NCBI RefSeq assembly: GCF_006540305.1
Contig: NZ_BJOR01000001.1
Location: 4,588,001-4,652,000 of the forward strand
DNA length: 64,000 nucleotides
Reading direction: 5' to 3'
Source of the DNA: Streptomyces sp. 6-11-2
GTDB taxonomy: Bacteria > Actinomycetota > Actinomycetes > Streptomycetales > Streptomycetaceae
The number at the start of each line of letters is the position of its first letter. The stretch's first letter is position 1. Shown piece after piece: positions 50,592 through 59,844 of this stretch. The position numbers and the translations under genes were made by a program. The notes under the pieces are model-generated. The model was not told the origin of the DNA. It searched no databases and saw only the letters and a program-made list of their open reading frames with translations.

Positions 50592-51283
50592 TGGCCCCCC
50601 GCCCCGTCCTCCGGGTCGACGCGGTCCTCGTGCAGGCCGTCATCGCCGGCGCCCTGTCCTTCGCCCACCTGCACGACCTCGCCGCCGCGGCCGGTCAGGA
50701 CGGCTGGAAAGCCTGGGCCTACCCGGTCAGCGTTGACCTGCTCCTGGTCGCCGCCTGGCGTCGGCTCCGCTCCGACGGGCCGTCCCGGCTGGCCTGGTGC
50801 TGGTTCGTGGTCGCGCTGTTCGCCTCCCTCGGCGCGAACGTCGCCACCGCCGGCTTCCTAGACCTGGCCGACCCGCCCGCCCTGCTCCGCCTCGGCATCG
50901 CCGGATGGCCCGCCCTCGCCTTCCTCGGCGGCACCCTCCTCGTCCACTCCGCTGGGGACCGGTCACCGGTTCCGCCGGCGCCTGCCGCCCCGGACCCGGC
51001 CCCTGGGGCTGAGCCCGAGATCGAGCCGGAACCGGCCGCCGTCGCCGAGCCGGAACCGGCCCCGGTCACCCCGGTCGCCGACGACCCCGCCCCAGTCCTC
51101 CCGGCCGTCGCCCCGGCATCACTTCCGGCCCTGCCGGTCCCGGCCGCGCTCGTCGACCACGCCCGGAAGGTCGCAGCCGACCACCAGGCCCGAACCGGTG
51201 CCCAGATCGACACCGACACCCTGCGCGCCCGTCTCGGCGTACCGGCCCAGCTCGCCGACACCATCGCCGCCCACCTCGCCTGA
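50591..51283 (+). CDS. spdB: DUF2637 / SpdB-like spread membrane protein
   Basis: 230 aa from ATG 50591. About four membrane helices in the first 125 residues (VQAVIAGALSFAHLHDLAAA, AYPVSVDLLLVAAW, LAWCWFVVALFASLGANVAT, GWPALAFLGGTLLVHS) match DUF2637. A long Pro/Glu/Ala-rich stretch follows, and then an ~60-residue C-terminal helical domain (ARKVAADHQARTGAQIDTDT, LRARLGVPAQLADTI), probably DNA-binding. Spd proteins move the element from hypha to hypha after first transfer and enlarge the pock. Confidence 0.82.
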   Translation: MAPRPVLRVDAVLVQAVIAGALSFAHLHDLAAAAGQDGWKAWAYPVSVDLLLVAAWRRLRSDGPSRLAWCWFVVALFASLGANVATAGFLDLADPPALLRLGIAGWPALAFLGGTLLVHSAGDRSPVPPAPAAPDPAPGAEPEIEPEPAAVAEPEPAPVTPVADDPAPVLPAVAPASLPALPVPAALVDHARKVAADHQARTGAQIDTDTLRARLGVPAQLADTIAAHLA

Positions 51284-51302
51284 CCGACAAGGAGAACAGC
51301 TC

Positions 51303-51494
51303 ATGCCCTCCCGTGACTTCTTCCACTCCGTGATGCGCATCGGCCCGGTGCAGATCGGCACCCACCGCGACCGCACCGGCCAGACCAAGCACGCCGCCGT
51401 GTGCACCAACGACCGCTGCGGCTGGTCCTCGGACTACTCCAGCCAGTCCGCCGCGCAGCTCGCCGCCCGTACCCACCGCTGCCGCGTCAACTGA
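51303..51494 (+). CDS. Mobile element transfer protein (small, Cys-containing)
   Basis: 63 aa from ATG 51303 with AAGGAGAAC upstream. FFHSVMRIGPVQIGTHRDRT, HAAVCTNDRCGWSSDYSS and AAQLAARTHRC are the hallmarks of the small proteins annotated as mobile element transfer protein in Streptomyces elements. Three cysteines plus His may form a zinc knuckle. Confidence 0.8.
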   Translation: MPSRDFFHSVMRIGPVQIGTHRDRTGQTKHAAVCTNDRCGWSSDYSSQSAAQLAARTHRCRVN

Positions 51495-51508
51495 CGGAGA
51501 TCACCGAC

Positions 51509-51664
51509 ATGGACGTCCCGCTCTGGTTCGCCCTCCTCTGCGTCGGAGTCCTCGGCGTCAAGCTCATCCGCCCGCCCTGGTGGCTCGTCGCCGTGCTCCT
51601 CCTCGGCGGCTACCTCCTCGCAGACAGCCTCTTCGCCCCCGTCATCAACACCGCCGTCAAGTAA
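51509..51664 (+). CDS. Small Spd-type membrane protein
   Basis: 51 aa from ATG 51509. Two hydrophobic segments almost fill it (LWFALLCVGVLGVKLI and WWLVAVLLLGGYLLADSLF) around an RPP turn. Position between the transfer protein and the SpdD-like gene marks it as part of the spread operon. Confidence 0.65.
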   Translation: MDVPLWFALLCVGVLGVKLIRPPWWLVAVLLLGGYLLADSLFAPVINTAVK

Positions 51665-51685
51665 CCCGAGAAGGGAGATCCGCTC

Positions 51686-52024
51686 ATGCTCCGGCCCAAG
51701 CTCCCGACCATGCCGCAGCCGACCGGCATCGTGATACCGACCGTCGTCATCGAGCCGACTGCCGTCACCCCGGCCGCCCACATCCCGGCGGCTGCCCATG
51801 TCCCGCCGCCGGTCGCCTTCGCCACGGCGACACCGTCCCGCCTTGCCGTTCAGCTCACGCCCGGCACCGCGCTCGCCCTGGTCGGCGGCGGCACCGCCGC
51901 GGTCCTGGCCGTCGGCGCGGTCCTGGTCTCCATGCTCCTGGCCGTGGCCATCACGGGTGCCTCGGTCGCCGTCTGCGCCGTGGTTCTGCGCTCGCTGATC
52001 GGCTCGTCGCGCAAGCACCGCTGA
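51686..52024 (+). CDS. SpdD-like spread protein
   Basis: 112 aa from ATG 51686 (GAAGGGAGAT upstream). N-terminal half is Pro/Ala/Thr/Val-rich (PTVVIEPTAVTPAAHIPAAA). C-terminal half is a hydrophobic hairpin (TPGTALALVGGGTAAVLAVG, AVLVSMLLAVAITGASVAVC) with a basic tail SSRKHR. This layout is that of SpdD proteins, membrane partners in intramycelial spread. Confidence 0.75.
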   Translation: MLRPKLPTMPQPTGIVIPTVVIEPTAVTPAAHIPAAAHVPPPVAFATATPSRLAVQLTPGTALALVGGGTAAVLAVGAVLVSMLLAVAITGASVAVCAVVLRSLIGSSRKHR

Positions 52025-52115
52025 GCGGCCCCCGGGGCGGTCTCAACCGCCAAGTCTCGTCCGCCCCGGGCGCCTTTCCACCTTCCAGATCCAACGGACC
52101 CGAAAGGGAAGCTCC

Positions 52116-52175
52116 ATGATGCCCGACTGCGCCCCGTCGCCGCGACGGATCGTCCTCGTCCGTACCGGGCGGTGA
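52116..52175 (+). CDS. Possible 19-aa leader-like ORF
   Basis: ATGATG at 52116 stands behind the strong site CGAAAGGGAAGC and opens a 20-codon frame (MMPDCAPSPRRIVLVRTGR, stop 52173-52175). It ends four bases before the next gene's GTG, so it could couple translation into the rep operon. The ribosome site is better than that of the following gene. Confidence 0.4.
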   Translation: MMPDCAPSPRRIVLVRTGR

Positions 52176-52179
52176 TCGC

Positions 52180-52422
52180 GTGAAGACCATCACCATCTCG
52201 GCCCACTTGGAGCCGGACACCACCAGCCGTGTGACCGTGTTCGACAGCACGCCCGACGGCGAGTGCTTCGTCAGCCTCCGTATCGGCGGCGAGCTGATCG
52301 ACATCGCGCTCCTTGCCCAACCGGGCACCGCCGGTGCCCTGCGCGCTCTCGCCCGTGCCGCCGAGGAAGCTGCCTCCGCGCTCGACCTGATCACCGACAC
52401 CACCTCGGACGGTGCCGCGTGA
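52180..52422 (+). CDS. Small protein preceding RepSA
   Basis: 80 aa from GTG 52180. Compact beta-alpha pattern: KTITISAHLEPDTTSRVTVF, ECFVSLRIGGELIDIALLAQ, then ALRALARAAEEAASALDLIT. Its stop overlaps the GTG of repSA by four bases, so the two are coupled. Unnamed but regularly found at this position in Streptomyces elements. Confidence 0.6.
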   Translation: MKTITISAHLEPDTTSRVTVFDSTPDGECFVSLRIGGELIDIALLAQPGTAGALRALARAAEEAASALDLITDTTSDGAA

Positions 52423-53798
52423 CCGACATCGCGACCTTCGCGGACCTGGACCCCATCACTCTCGGGGACATCCTCAGGGTGGCGGGGTCCCCCGGCTTCG
52501 ACCGCTGGGAAGACCAGGTTCGCCGTACCGGCGGCTGCGCCGACCCGATCCACCTCCGCGGCTGGGTGCTCCACAAGGACAAGACCACCGGCGAGACCCT
52601 GCACCACTACTCCACCGAGGTTGAGCCGACCGGACGGCTCCGCGTCGCCTGCGGCAACCGCCGCGCCTCCCGCTGTCCGTCCTGCGCTTGGACGTACGCG
52701 GGCGACACGTACCACCTCATCCGTGCGGGCTTAGCTGGAGACGACCGCCGCGACATCCCCGCCACCGTTCGCGATCACCCCCGCGTCTTCGCCACTCTGA
52801 CGGCACCCTCGTTCGGCGCAGTCCACAACCGGCCCGACCGGGGCGTCTGCCGCTGCGGCACTCGACACCCGGCCGAGGATCCCGCGCTCGGCACCGCCCT
52901 CGATCCGAGCACGTACGACTACGCGGGCGCCGTGCTGTTCAACAACCATGCTGGGCAACTCTGGCAGCGCTTCACCAACCGGCTCCGCCGGGAGGTCGCC
53001 GCCCGCGCCGGCATCACGCAACGGGAGCTGAAAGAGTGCGCCCGGCTGTCGTACGGCAAGGTCGCGGAGTTCCAGAAGCGGGGCGCGGTCCACTTCCATG
53101 CCGTGATCCGCCTCGACGGACCGGAGGGCCCCGAAACCCCGCCGCCGGCCTGGGCCACGGTCAACCTCCTCACCGGCGCGATCCGGGCCGCCGCCGCACA
53201 CTCCTATACGTCGGTCTCCGTCCCCGCCGCCGACGAGGAACCCGCCCGTACCTTTCGCTGGGGCACCCAGCTCGACGTACGGCCCATCAAGGCGTTCGGG
53301 GACGGCTCGGAGATCACCGAACAGGCTGTCGCCTCCTACGTCGCCAAGTACGCCACCAAAGCCGCGGAGAACACCGGCACCCTCGACCGGCGCATCGGCG
53401 AACTCGCCGAACTCGACCGCCACCAGGTCCCGGACCACACCCGGCGCCTCATCAAGGCCTGCAAGGAACTTGACCCGCTGTATCCGGACCGGCGGCTGTG
53501 GGCCTGGGCGCACATGCTCGGCTTCCGCGGCCACTTCTCCTCCAAGTCACGCCGCTACTCCACCACCCTCGGCGCCCTCCGTCAGGCACGCGCCGACTAC
53601 CGCGCCGCCCAGGAACACGCCGCCCTCGGCCTGGACGACACCGAGCCGGACACCGTCCTGGTCCTGGCTGACTGGCAGTACGCCGGCCACGGCCACACCC
53701 CCGGCGAATCCGCCCTCGCCGCCACCATCGCCCGCGACCTCCAACTCAACCGCGAAACCGCCCGCGAGGCCTTGCTCGGCGAAGGGAGCACGACATGA
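52419..53798 (+). CDS. repSA: RepSA-type rolling-circle replication initiator
   Basis: 459 aa from GTG 52419 (overlaps the previous stop). It nicks the double-strand origin and drives rolling-circle replication of the excised element. Signatures: an N-terminal zinc cluster (ACGNRRASRCPSCAWTYAGD), a second Cys/His group (VCRCGTRHPAED), the HUH metal motif in RGAVHFHAVIRLDG, and the candidate catalytic Tyr in VASYVAKYATKAAE. Order repSA-xis-int with four-base overlaps is that of pSAM2. The double-strand origin in pSAM2 lies within repSA, so it may also be here. Confidence 0.9.
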   Translation: MTDIATFADLDPITLGDILRVAGSPGFDRWEDQVRRTGGCADPIHLRGWVLHKDKTTGETLHHYSTEVEPTGRLRVACGNRRASRCPSCAWTYAGDTYHLIRAGLAGDDRRDIPATVRDHPRVFATLTAPSFGAVHNRPDRGVCRCGTRHPAEDPALGTALDPSTYDYAGAVLFNNHAGQLWQRFTNRLRREVAARAGITQRELKECARLSYGKVAEFQKRGAVHFHAVIRLDGPEGPETPPPAWATVNLLTGAIRAAAAHSYTSVSVPAADEEPARTFRWGTQLDVRPIKAFGDGSEITEQAVASYVAKYATKAAENTGTLDRRIGELAELDRHQVPDHTRRLIKACKELDPLYPDRRLWAWAHMLGFRGHFSSKSRRYSTTLGALRQARADYRAAQEHAALGLDDTEPDTVLVLADWQYAGHGHTPGESALAATIARDLQLNRETAREALLGEGSTT

Positions 53799-53992
53799 CC
53801 ACGGCCACCCGATCGCGCACCATGCTCACCCTCGCGGAGGTCTGCGAGGAACTGGCCATCTCGCGCTCGACCTTCTACGACTGGCGGGCGAAGCGCCGTG
53901 CCCCGCGTTGCATCAAGCTCCCGAACGGCGACCTCAGGATCCGGCGGAGCGACCTCGAACACTGGCTCGACGACCGTGAGGACGCCGCCTGA
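53795..53992 (+). CDS. xis: Excisionase (helix-turn-helix Xis)
   Basis: 65 aa from ATG 53795, overlapping repSA's stop. A MerR-like winged HTH: LTLAEVCEELAISRSTFYDW, RAKRRAPRCIKLPNGDLRIR, and DLEHWLDDRE. Bends DNA at the att arms and directs Int towards excision. The stop overlaps the int start. Confidence 0.9.
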   Translation: MTTATRSRTMLTLAEVCEELAISRSTFYDWRAKRRAPRCIKLPNGDLRIRRSDLEHWLDDREDAA

Positions 53993-55386
53993 TGGAGACG
54001 ACGTACGAGGTCAAGATCTACAAGATCCTCACGTACAAGGGCGCCCGGAAGACCACCTACACGGTGCGCTGGGTGGTGGCGGGCAAGCGCTGGCGTGAGC
54101 CGTTCGGCACTGTCGCGCTTGCCGAGGGCTTCCGCTCCGAGCTCATCACGGCGACCGGCAAGGGCGAGGCGTTCGTCATCGCGACCGGCCTGCCGGTATC
54201 GCATCGTTCCAAGTCGGCCGCCATGAGCTGGTACAAGTTCGCCGTCGAGTACGTGGACGCGCGCTGGGCCCAACTCGGCGGCAACAGCCGGAAGAACCTC
54301 GCCAAGACCCTGACCGCGACCACCGTGGCGCTCCTGCGTGTCAAGCCGGCCCAGTTCGAACCCGCTGCGGTGCGTACCGCCCTGCGCGAATGGGCGTTCA
54401 ACACGAACCGGCGCGGCGCGGCTCCCCGGGACGTGGAGAGCATCCTCAGGTGGGTGGAGCGGAACTCGCTTCCCGTCTCGGCCTGGGAGGACCCGGACAA
54501 GGTCGACGAGGTCTTACGAGCCCTCGACACACGTCTCGACGGCAGGCAGGCCGCCGCATGGTCACGCAAGCGGCATCGCCGGATCCTCAACGTCGCCATG
54601 AAGCATGCGATGCGGCGGCGCATCCTGCGGGACAACCCCCTCCCCAAGGGGAAGGACACGACCGCTGCCACCAGGACCACCAACGCCGTGGACAAGCGGT
54701 CGCTGATGGGTCCGGACCAGGCCGCGGCACTCCTCGACTGGATCCGGCGCCGGCCGCGCGGAGGCAAGCGCCTGCACGCGTTTTTCGCCACGTTGTACTA
54801 CTGCGGTCCGCGTCCCGAGGAAGCAGTGGCCATTCGGGTGAAAGATGTGACGTTGCCCGCTCCTGGTGCCGAGGACCAGTGGAGTGAACTTCTGATCCAC
54901 ACTGCGACGCCGGAGGTCGGCAAGCAGTGGACCGACACGGGGAAGATCCACGAAGAGCGCGATCTGAAGGGCCGTGCCGAGGGGGAGACTCGCACCGTGC
55001 CGGGGCATCCCGCTCTGACGCGGATCCTGCGGCAGCACATCGAGGACGAGCTGCTCCAGCCGGGTGACCTGCTCTTCCAGGGGGAGAACGGCGGCATCCT
55101 CGCGGGTTCCGTCATCCGCCGGGCCTGGCACGGCGCGCGCAAGGAGGTGCTGGCTCCCCACGTCTTCGAGTCGCCGACGGGCAGGCGCGTGTACGACAAC
55201 CGGCACACGCGCCTGACGAAGTGGCTCAACGACGGGATACCGCCCGCTCAGGTGGCGGACTGGGCCGGCAACAGTGTCCCGGTGCTTCTGGCCACGTACG
55301 CCCGCTGTGTCGAGGGGCAGCTTCCCGACCTCAAGAGGCGGCTCGAAGCCGCGGGGGATCTCCCGGAGCTGCCGGACGTCGGCTGA
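53992..55386 (+). CDS. int: Site-specific tyrosine integrase
   Basis: 464 aa from ATG 53992. N-terminal arm-binding domain (~1-60, YKGARKTTYTVRWVVAGKRW), core-binding domain (~80-190), catalytic domain with Arg in YYCGPRPEEAVAIRVKD, Lys region, HTRLTKWLNDGI (His-x-x-Arg replaced by His-Thr-Arg as in pSAM2-type integrases), AGNS, and the nucleophile in LATYARCVEG. It integrates the element at the tRNA-Arg site just downstream (att core 177 bases after the stop) and, with Xis, excises it. A truncated relative lies at 31036. Confidence 0.93.
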   Translation: METTYEVKIYKILTYKGARKTTYTVRWVVAGKRWREPFGTVALAEGFRSELITATGKGEAFVIATGLPVSHRSKSAAMSWYKFAVEYVDARWAQLGGNSRKNLAKTLTATTVALLRVKPAQFEPAAVRTALREWAFNTNRRGAAPRDVESILRWVERNSLPVSAWEDPDKVDEVLRALDTRLDGRQAAAWSRKRHRRILNVAMKHAMRRRILRDNPLPKGKDTTAATRTTNAVDKRSLMGPDQAAALLDWIRRRPRGGKRLHAFFATLYYCGPRPEEAVAIRVKDVTLPAPGAEDQWSELLIHTATPEVGKQWTDTGKIHEERDLKGRAEGETRTVPGHPALTRILRQHIEDELLQPGDLLFQGENGGILAGSVIRRAWHGARKEVLAPHVFESPTGRRVYDNRHTRLTKWLNDGIPPAQVADWAGNSVPVLLATYARCVEGQLPDLKRRLEAAGDLPELPDVG

Positions 55387-55403
55387 CCGTGCCGGCTGAG
55401 AAC

Positions 55404-55422
55404 TTCGACACGTATTCGACAC
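55404..55422. promoter_or_regulatory. Paired integrase arm-type site, right
   Basis: Two TTCGACAC direct repeats (55404-55411, 55415-55422) at 11-bp spacing, between int and attR. They are the same as the pair at 31684-31702. The older flank at 31405-31423 has decayed copies (CTCGACAC, TGCGACAC). Confidence 0.6.
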
Positions 55423-55562
55423 GGCCACCCGCGAAAACCCGGTGACAGCCGGACAGCCCCGGAGCCTTCCCATGATCGTCGGGGGAGTGCCCGGGGCTTC
55501 GTCGCGTGCGGTGAAACCCGGCCTGACCAGCGAAAAGCCCTCCCGGGAGGGAGGGCGGAGAC

Positions 55563-55638
55563 TGGCGCCCCCGGCAGGACTCGAACCTGCGGCCAAGCGC
55601 TTAGAAGGCGCCTGCTCTATCCACTGAGCTACGGGGGC
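55563..55638 (-). tRNA. tRNA-Arg (anticodon UCU), attR target
   Basis: The minus strand folds as a full cloverleaf: acceptor GCCCCCG/CGGGGGC, D-arm with TAGCTCAGTGGATAGAGCA, anticodon loop CTTCTAA (UCU reading AGA), T-arm GCAGGTTCGAGTCCTGC, and discriminator G with CCA encoded. Integration kept this copy complete because the att core (55564-55611) supplies an identical 3' part. Confidence 0.95.
55564..55611. repeat. attR core repeat
   Basis: This 48-bp sequence is identical to 31565-31612 and lies wholly within the tRNA-Arg gene apart from two bases of the CCA end. It runs from the 3' end through the anticodon loop, the normal core of tRNA-targeting actinomycete elements. Confidence 0.92.
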
Positions 55639-55959
55639 CTGGTGTGGTGGCCTCTGTCGCGGTGCCCTGGTGGGGGCTGATCCGTGACATCGCCGGGGAC
55701 AAGGATAGGGCTCCCGGATCCATGTCCCGGTTGCTTCGCCTCCGTGGCTCAATGTGGAGGTTCGGTGAAGCGGTCCTGATAATCGCAGGCGGGTACGAAT
55801 CGTGCATCGCTTTTGACGTCCGGCGCACCTGGTGTTGTGCACTCGTTATGCCTGGACTGTACCCGCGTCCCAGTCGTCCCTTCCGTCCGTTGTGTCCAAT
55901 CGGCGCGCAGACATGCTCATATGCTTCAGAATTCCCCTAAAATTGGGCATTCTTCGCAT

Positions 55960-57570
55960 GTGGTGACCTTGGACGTACGGCCTCAGCTGCTCGACGCACT
56001 CTCCGCCCTGCGCGACCGTGTCGCCGCCGCACGCTTCCCGCTGCCCCTGGCGGGGGCTCCGCGCGCGCGTGCCAACCGCGACGAACTGCTCGCACAACTC
56101 GACGACTACTTGGTGCCCCGGCTGAGAAGGCCCCAAGCGCCGTTGCTGGCGGTCGTCGGGGGGTCGACAGGCGCCGGGAAGTCGACCCTCGTCAACTCGC
56201 TCGTCGGACGGCGGGTCAGCGAGGCGAGCGTGCTGCGGCCGACCACACGGACCCCGGTGCTGGTCTGTCATCCGGAGGACCACCACTGGTTCAGTGGGAT
56301 GCGCGTCCTGCCGGACCTCACGCGCGTGTGGGTGCCCAGAGGCGACCCCGCCGGCGACGACCTCCTGATGCAGGAGAGCACCCCTTCCCGGGTGCTGCGC
56401 GTGGAGACCGTCGACACCCTGCCCCCCGGTCTCGCGCTCCTCGACGCGCCCGACGTCGACTCGCTGATCGCCGACAACCGCGTCCTGGCCGCCGAGCTGA
56501 TCTGCGCGGCCGACATCTGGGTCATGGTCACCACGGCGTCCCGGTACGCCGACGCGGTCCCGTGGCACCTGCTGCGCACGGCCAAGGAGTACGACGCCAC
56601 GCTGGTGACCGTGCTGGACCGGGTGCCGCACCAGGTCGCCTCCGAGGTCTCCCGCCAGTACGGGGCACTGCTCACCAAGGCCGGACTCGGCGAGGTACCG
56701 CGGTTCACCGTGCCCGAGCTGCCCGAGTCGGCCTGGGGCGGGGGCCTGCTGCCCGCCAGTGCCGTCGCGCAGCTGCGCACCTGGCTGGTCCACCAGACCC
56801 AGGACTCCGCGGCCCGGCAGTACGTCATGGCCCGCACGGCCCAGGGACTCCTCGACTCGCTGAAGTCCCGGATGCCCGAGCTGGCCGGTGCCGCCGCCGC
56901 CCAGTACGCCGCCGCGCTGCGGCTCACCTCGGCCGTCGAGACCGCCTACGACAGCGAGCACACGCGCGTGCGTGGACGGCTCCAGGCCGGGGCGGTGCTC
57001 GCCGGGGACGCCCTGAAGAGGTGGCGCGCCTTCCCCCTGGACTGCTCCGCCGGGGAACTGCTCGACGCGCTCGTGGAGAGTCTGGGCTCCCTGCTGCTGT
57101 GCGCGGTCACCGCCGCCGACGAGCGCGTGGACGACGCCTGGCGGCACGAGCAGGCCGCCACGGCGCCGGGGCTCACCGACCGCGACCGCGCCTCGGAGAG
57201 CGCCGAGCAACGCATCGGGCTGGCCGTACGGCGCTGGCGGCGGGAGCTGGAGGAGCACGCCGAGGACGAGGTGCGCCGGCTGGACCGGAACATCGCGCCG
57301 GACGCCGAGGCCGTCGCCGCCCTGGCCGCCACCGGACTGCTGGGAGGCCGCCGGGCGCGGTCGGCGGGGGAGGGCCTCGCCGAACGGATCGGCGCGCACG
57401 GAGCACTGCGGCTGCGCGACCGCGCCGGGCGGCTGCTCACCGAACACCTGGACCGGGTGATCCACGCCGAGCGCGAGCGCCGTCTGGCCCCGCTGGACGC
57501 CCTCGGCGTACACCCCGAGCCCCAGGCCGAACTCATCGCCGCGCTGTCCGTACTGCTGAAGGAGAGGTGA
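55960..57570 (+). CDS. dynA: Dynamin-like GTPase DynA
   Basis: 536 aa from GTG 55960 (GTG 55963 and ATG 55921 are alternatives; none has a strong ribosome site). GTPase domain: P-loop GGSTGAGKS (~67-75), LRPTTRTPV (switch I Thr), [12 protein letters not shown] (G3, DxPD), TVLDRVP (G4-like). The rest is helical with no membrane segment. In S. venezuelae DynA and DynB stabilise FtsZ rings at sporulation septa with SsgB. It is followed three bases later by dynB. The left flank is the tRNA-Arg and the AICE, so its promoter must lie within 55640-55960, which is A+T richer. Confidence 0.85.
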   Translation: MVTLDVRPQLLDALSALRDRVAAARFPLPLAGAPRARANRDELLAQLDDYLVPRLRRPQAPLLAVVGGSTGAGKSTLVNSLVGRRVSEASVLRPTTRTPVLVCHPEDHHWFSGMRVLPDLTRVWVPRGDPAGDDLLMQESTPSRVLRVETVDTLPPGLALLDAPDVDSLIADNRVLAAELICAADIWVMVTTASRYADAVPWHLLRTAKEYDATLVTVLDRVPHQVASEVSRQYGALLTKAGLGEVPRFTVPELPESAWGGGLLPASAVAQLRTWLVHQTQDSAARQYVMARTAQGLLDSLKSRMPELAGAAAAQYAAALRLTSAVETAYDSEHTRVRGRLQAGAVLAGDALKRWRAFPLDCSAGELLDALVESLGSLLLCAVTAADERVDDAWRHEQAATAPGLTDRDRASESAEQRIGLAVRRWRRELEEHAEDEVRRLDRNIAPDAEAVAALAATGLLGGRRARSAGEGLAERIGAHGALRLRDRAGRLLTEHLDRVIHAERERRLAPLDALGVHPEPQAELIAALSVLLKER

Positions 57571-57573
57571 CCG

Positions 57574-59637
57574 GTGACCGCCGTCACTGACCAGGACCGA
57601 ACGGAACACACCGATCAGACGCAGGGCACCGTCCTCAGGGACGGAGAGACGGACGGAGGGCCGGGTGGGGAGAGGGCGAGCGGGGAGACCTGGATGCGCG
57701 ACAGGGCGGCAGACGCCAGGGCCGAGGGCGGCCACGGCGCCGAAGGAGTGCCCGAGGCCGGAGACGCGACGTCCGGGGACGCCAAGGGCCACCGGGTCCC
57801 TGGGGCGGCCGCCTCCGACCACCTGGTGACCGGGCAGGTCACCATGATGAAGGAGGTCGCCGCCGCCCACGCGCGCGTGGAGCACGACGACTGCGACGCG
57901 CGCGGGACGGACGACGGCACATGGAGGAGTACGGAGGCCGAGGGCGCCTGGGACGACGGGCTGATCGCGCGCCGTGCCGCCGAGACGGACACCACTGCCG
58001 AACTCGTACCCGCGGAGCCCCGGACCGCCCGGCAGCCGGGCGTGCACCCGCTGGCGTACGACGGACCGCTGCGGTCCCGGCTCGACGCGCTGCGCGAGCT
58101 GGTGGGCCTGTCCCGCACCCGGCTCGACAGCCAGACCCTCGCGGAGGCGGGCCGTGTCCTCGACGAGGCCGCGGCGCGGCGCCGGCTCTCCGGGCAGCAC
58201 ACCGTCGTCGCCATCGCCGGCGCCACCGGAAGCGGCAAGTCCCAGCTGTTCAACGCCCTCGCCGGCGTCGCCATCTCGGAGACCGGAGTACGGCGGCCGA
58301 CCACCGCGGCGCCCATCGCGTGCAGCTGGAGCGACGGGGCGGCCAGTCTCATCGACCGGCTCGGCATCCCGGGTCGGCTGCGCAGGCGCCCGGTGCAGGC
58401 CCAGGACGCCGACCCGCAGCTGCGCGGCCTGGTCCTGGTCGACCTGCCCGACCACGACTCGGCGGCCGTGCAGCACCGCGAGCACGTGGACCGCATCCTG
58501 CGGCTCGTCGACGCCGTCATCTGGGTCGTCGACCCGGAGAAGTACGGCGACGCCGTCCTCCACGAGCGCTACCTGCGGCCCATGGCCGGCCACGCGGAGG
58601 TCATGTTCGTCGTCCTCAACCAGGTCGACCGGCTGCCCGGCGAGGCCGCCGACCAGGTCCTCGACGATCTGCGACGGCTGCTCGACGAGGACGGGATCGC
58701 CCTCGGCGAGTACGGCGAGTCGGGCGCGACCGTGCTCGCGCTGTCCGCGCTCACCGGGCACGGCGTCGGTGAACTGCGCGAGGCGCTCGGTCAGTTCGTG
58801 GCCGAGCGCGGAGCCGCCGTACGGCGCATCTCGGCCGACGTGGACGCCGCGGCGCAGCGCCTGCGGCCCGTCTACGCCGCCCGGTCGAACGTCGGGCTCA
58901 GCGAGGAGGCGCGCGAGGAGTTCGCGGCCCGGCTCGCGGACGCGGTGGGCGCCACCGCCGCCGGCGAGGCAGCCGAGCGGGCCTGGCTGCGCAACGCCAA
59001 CAAGGCCTGCGGCACGCCCTGGCTGCGGCTGTGGCGGTGGTGCCGGATCCGGCGCGAGGCGCCCACCGGACGGTTCCTGCTGCGCAACCAGCAGGACGAG
59101 GAGGCCACCGCGCGTCAGCGTGTCGAACACGCGGTGCGCACGGTGGCCGACCAGGCCTCGGCAGGCATGCCGGGGCCGTGGGCGCAGGCCGTGCGTGAGG
59201 CCGCCGTACGCGGTGCGCACGGGCTGCCCGAGGCGCTGGACCAGCTGGCGGCGCGGGCCGGGCTGCCCTCGGGGCGGCCGCCGCGCCCGGGCTGGTGGCC
59301 CCTCGCGGTGCTCGTGCAGGCGGCGATGACGATCCTTCAGGTCGCCGGTGGTCTGTGGCTGGTGGGCCAGATCGTCGGGGTGACGGCGCCGAACCTGGGG
59401 ATGCCGGTGCTGCTCATGCTGGCCGGCATCGTGGGCGGGCCGCTCGTGGAGTGGAGCTGCCGGATCGCGGCGCGCGGACCCGCACGGCGGTACGGCCAGG
59501 ATGCCGAGCGCCGACTACGGGAGGCGGCCTCGGGGTGCGGCCGGGCCCGGGTGCTGGATCCGGTGGCGGCGGAACTCCTGCGGTACCGGGAAGTCCGGGA
59601 GCAGTACGCGCTGGTGCGGGGAGCGGGGGTCGGATGA
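57574..59637 (+). CDS. dynB: Dynamin-like GTPase DynB, membrane-bound
   Basis: 687 aa from GTG 57574 (GGAGAGG upstream). The first ~160 residues are polar, low-complexity and probably disordered. GTPase: AGATGSGKSQLFN (~214-226), RRPTTAAPIAC, LVLVDLPDHDS (G3), VVLNQVDRLPG (G4). Near residues 578-630 are two membrane helices (WPLAVLVQAAMTILQVAGGL, MPVLLMLAGIVGGPLVEW). This pair of hydrophobic segments fits DynB, which anchors the DynAB complex in the division septum. Translationally close to dynA (3-base gap) and followed by ssbB. Confidence 0.87.
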   Translation: MTAVTDQDRTEHTDQTQGTVLRDGETDGGPGGERASGETWMRDRAADARAEGGHGAEGVPEAGDATSGDAKGHRVPGAAASDHLVTGQVTMMKEVAAAHARVEHDDCDARGTDDGTWRSTEAEGAWDDGLIARRAAETDTTAELVPAEPRTARQPGVHPLAYDGPLRSRLDALRELVGLSRTRLDSQTLAEAGRVLDEAAARRRLSGQHTVVAIAGATGSGKSQLFNALAGVAISETGVRRPTTAAPIACSWSDGAASLIDRLGIPGRLRRRPVQAQDADPQLRGLVLVDLPDHDSAAVQHREHVDRILRLVDAVIWVVDPEKYGDAVLHERYLRPMAGHAEVMFVVLNQVDRLPGEAADQVLDDLRRLLDEDGIALGEYGESGATVLALSALTGHGVGELREALGQFVAERGAAVRRISADVDAAAQRLRPVYAARSNVGLSEEAREEFAARLADAVGATAAGEAAERAWLRNANKACGTPWLRLWRWCRIRREAPTGRFLLRNQQDEEATARQRVEHAVRTVADQASAGMPGPWAQAVREAAVRGAHGLPEALDQLAARAGLPSGRPPRPGWWPLAVLVQAAMTILQVAGGLWLVGQIVGVTAPNLGMPVLLMLAGIVGGPLVEWSCRIAARGPARRYGQDAERRLREAASGCGRARVLDPVAAELLRYREVREQYALVRGAGVG

Positions 59638-59844
59638 CGGGCGGTCATCGCCCGCGAGGGTGACGGAGTTTTCCCCAGGCAGGCGGTGGTCCACAGGGCT
59701 CGGCGGGCTCGGCCCGGACGGAGGCACTCTGGTTCCGCGGCGATCGCGACGGACGCGGTCGTCACGGCAGAGGCAGCCGTACGGGACGGGCCCGTACGCG
59801 TGTCCGCCCGGACCGAGCGGCCGGGCGAGGGAGGGGATTCGACG

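Larger units (their letters stand above)
31565..55563 (+). mobile_element. pSAM2-type integrative and conjugative element (AICE), 24.0 kb
   Basis: It is delimited by identical 48-bp repeats (31565-31612 and 55564-55611) that are the 3' part of a tRNA-Arg gene, complete only at the right. The right end has the standard AICE order: GntR/KorSA repressor, FtsK-like transfer ATPase, Spd proteins, RepSA, Xis, Int next to attR. Cargo at the left and centre differs in base composition and includes the PD-(D/E)XK/PIN/ImmA group, a STAND NTPase pair, and a KLFG-repeat protein. An IS110-family element is inserted near the left end. I did not identify a Nudix-type Pra activator. Int, Xis, RepSA and Tra all look intact, so it may still be mobile. 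Confidence 0.9.

Noticed and set aside
55846..59220. 1124-codon minus-strand frame over dynAB
   Set aside because: It is a GC-rich shadow frame antisense to two conserved GTPases; same for the 888-codon frame over the RecD2 gene (2556-5222).
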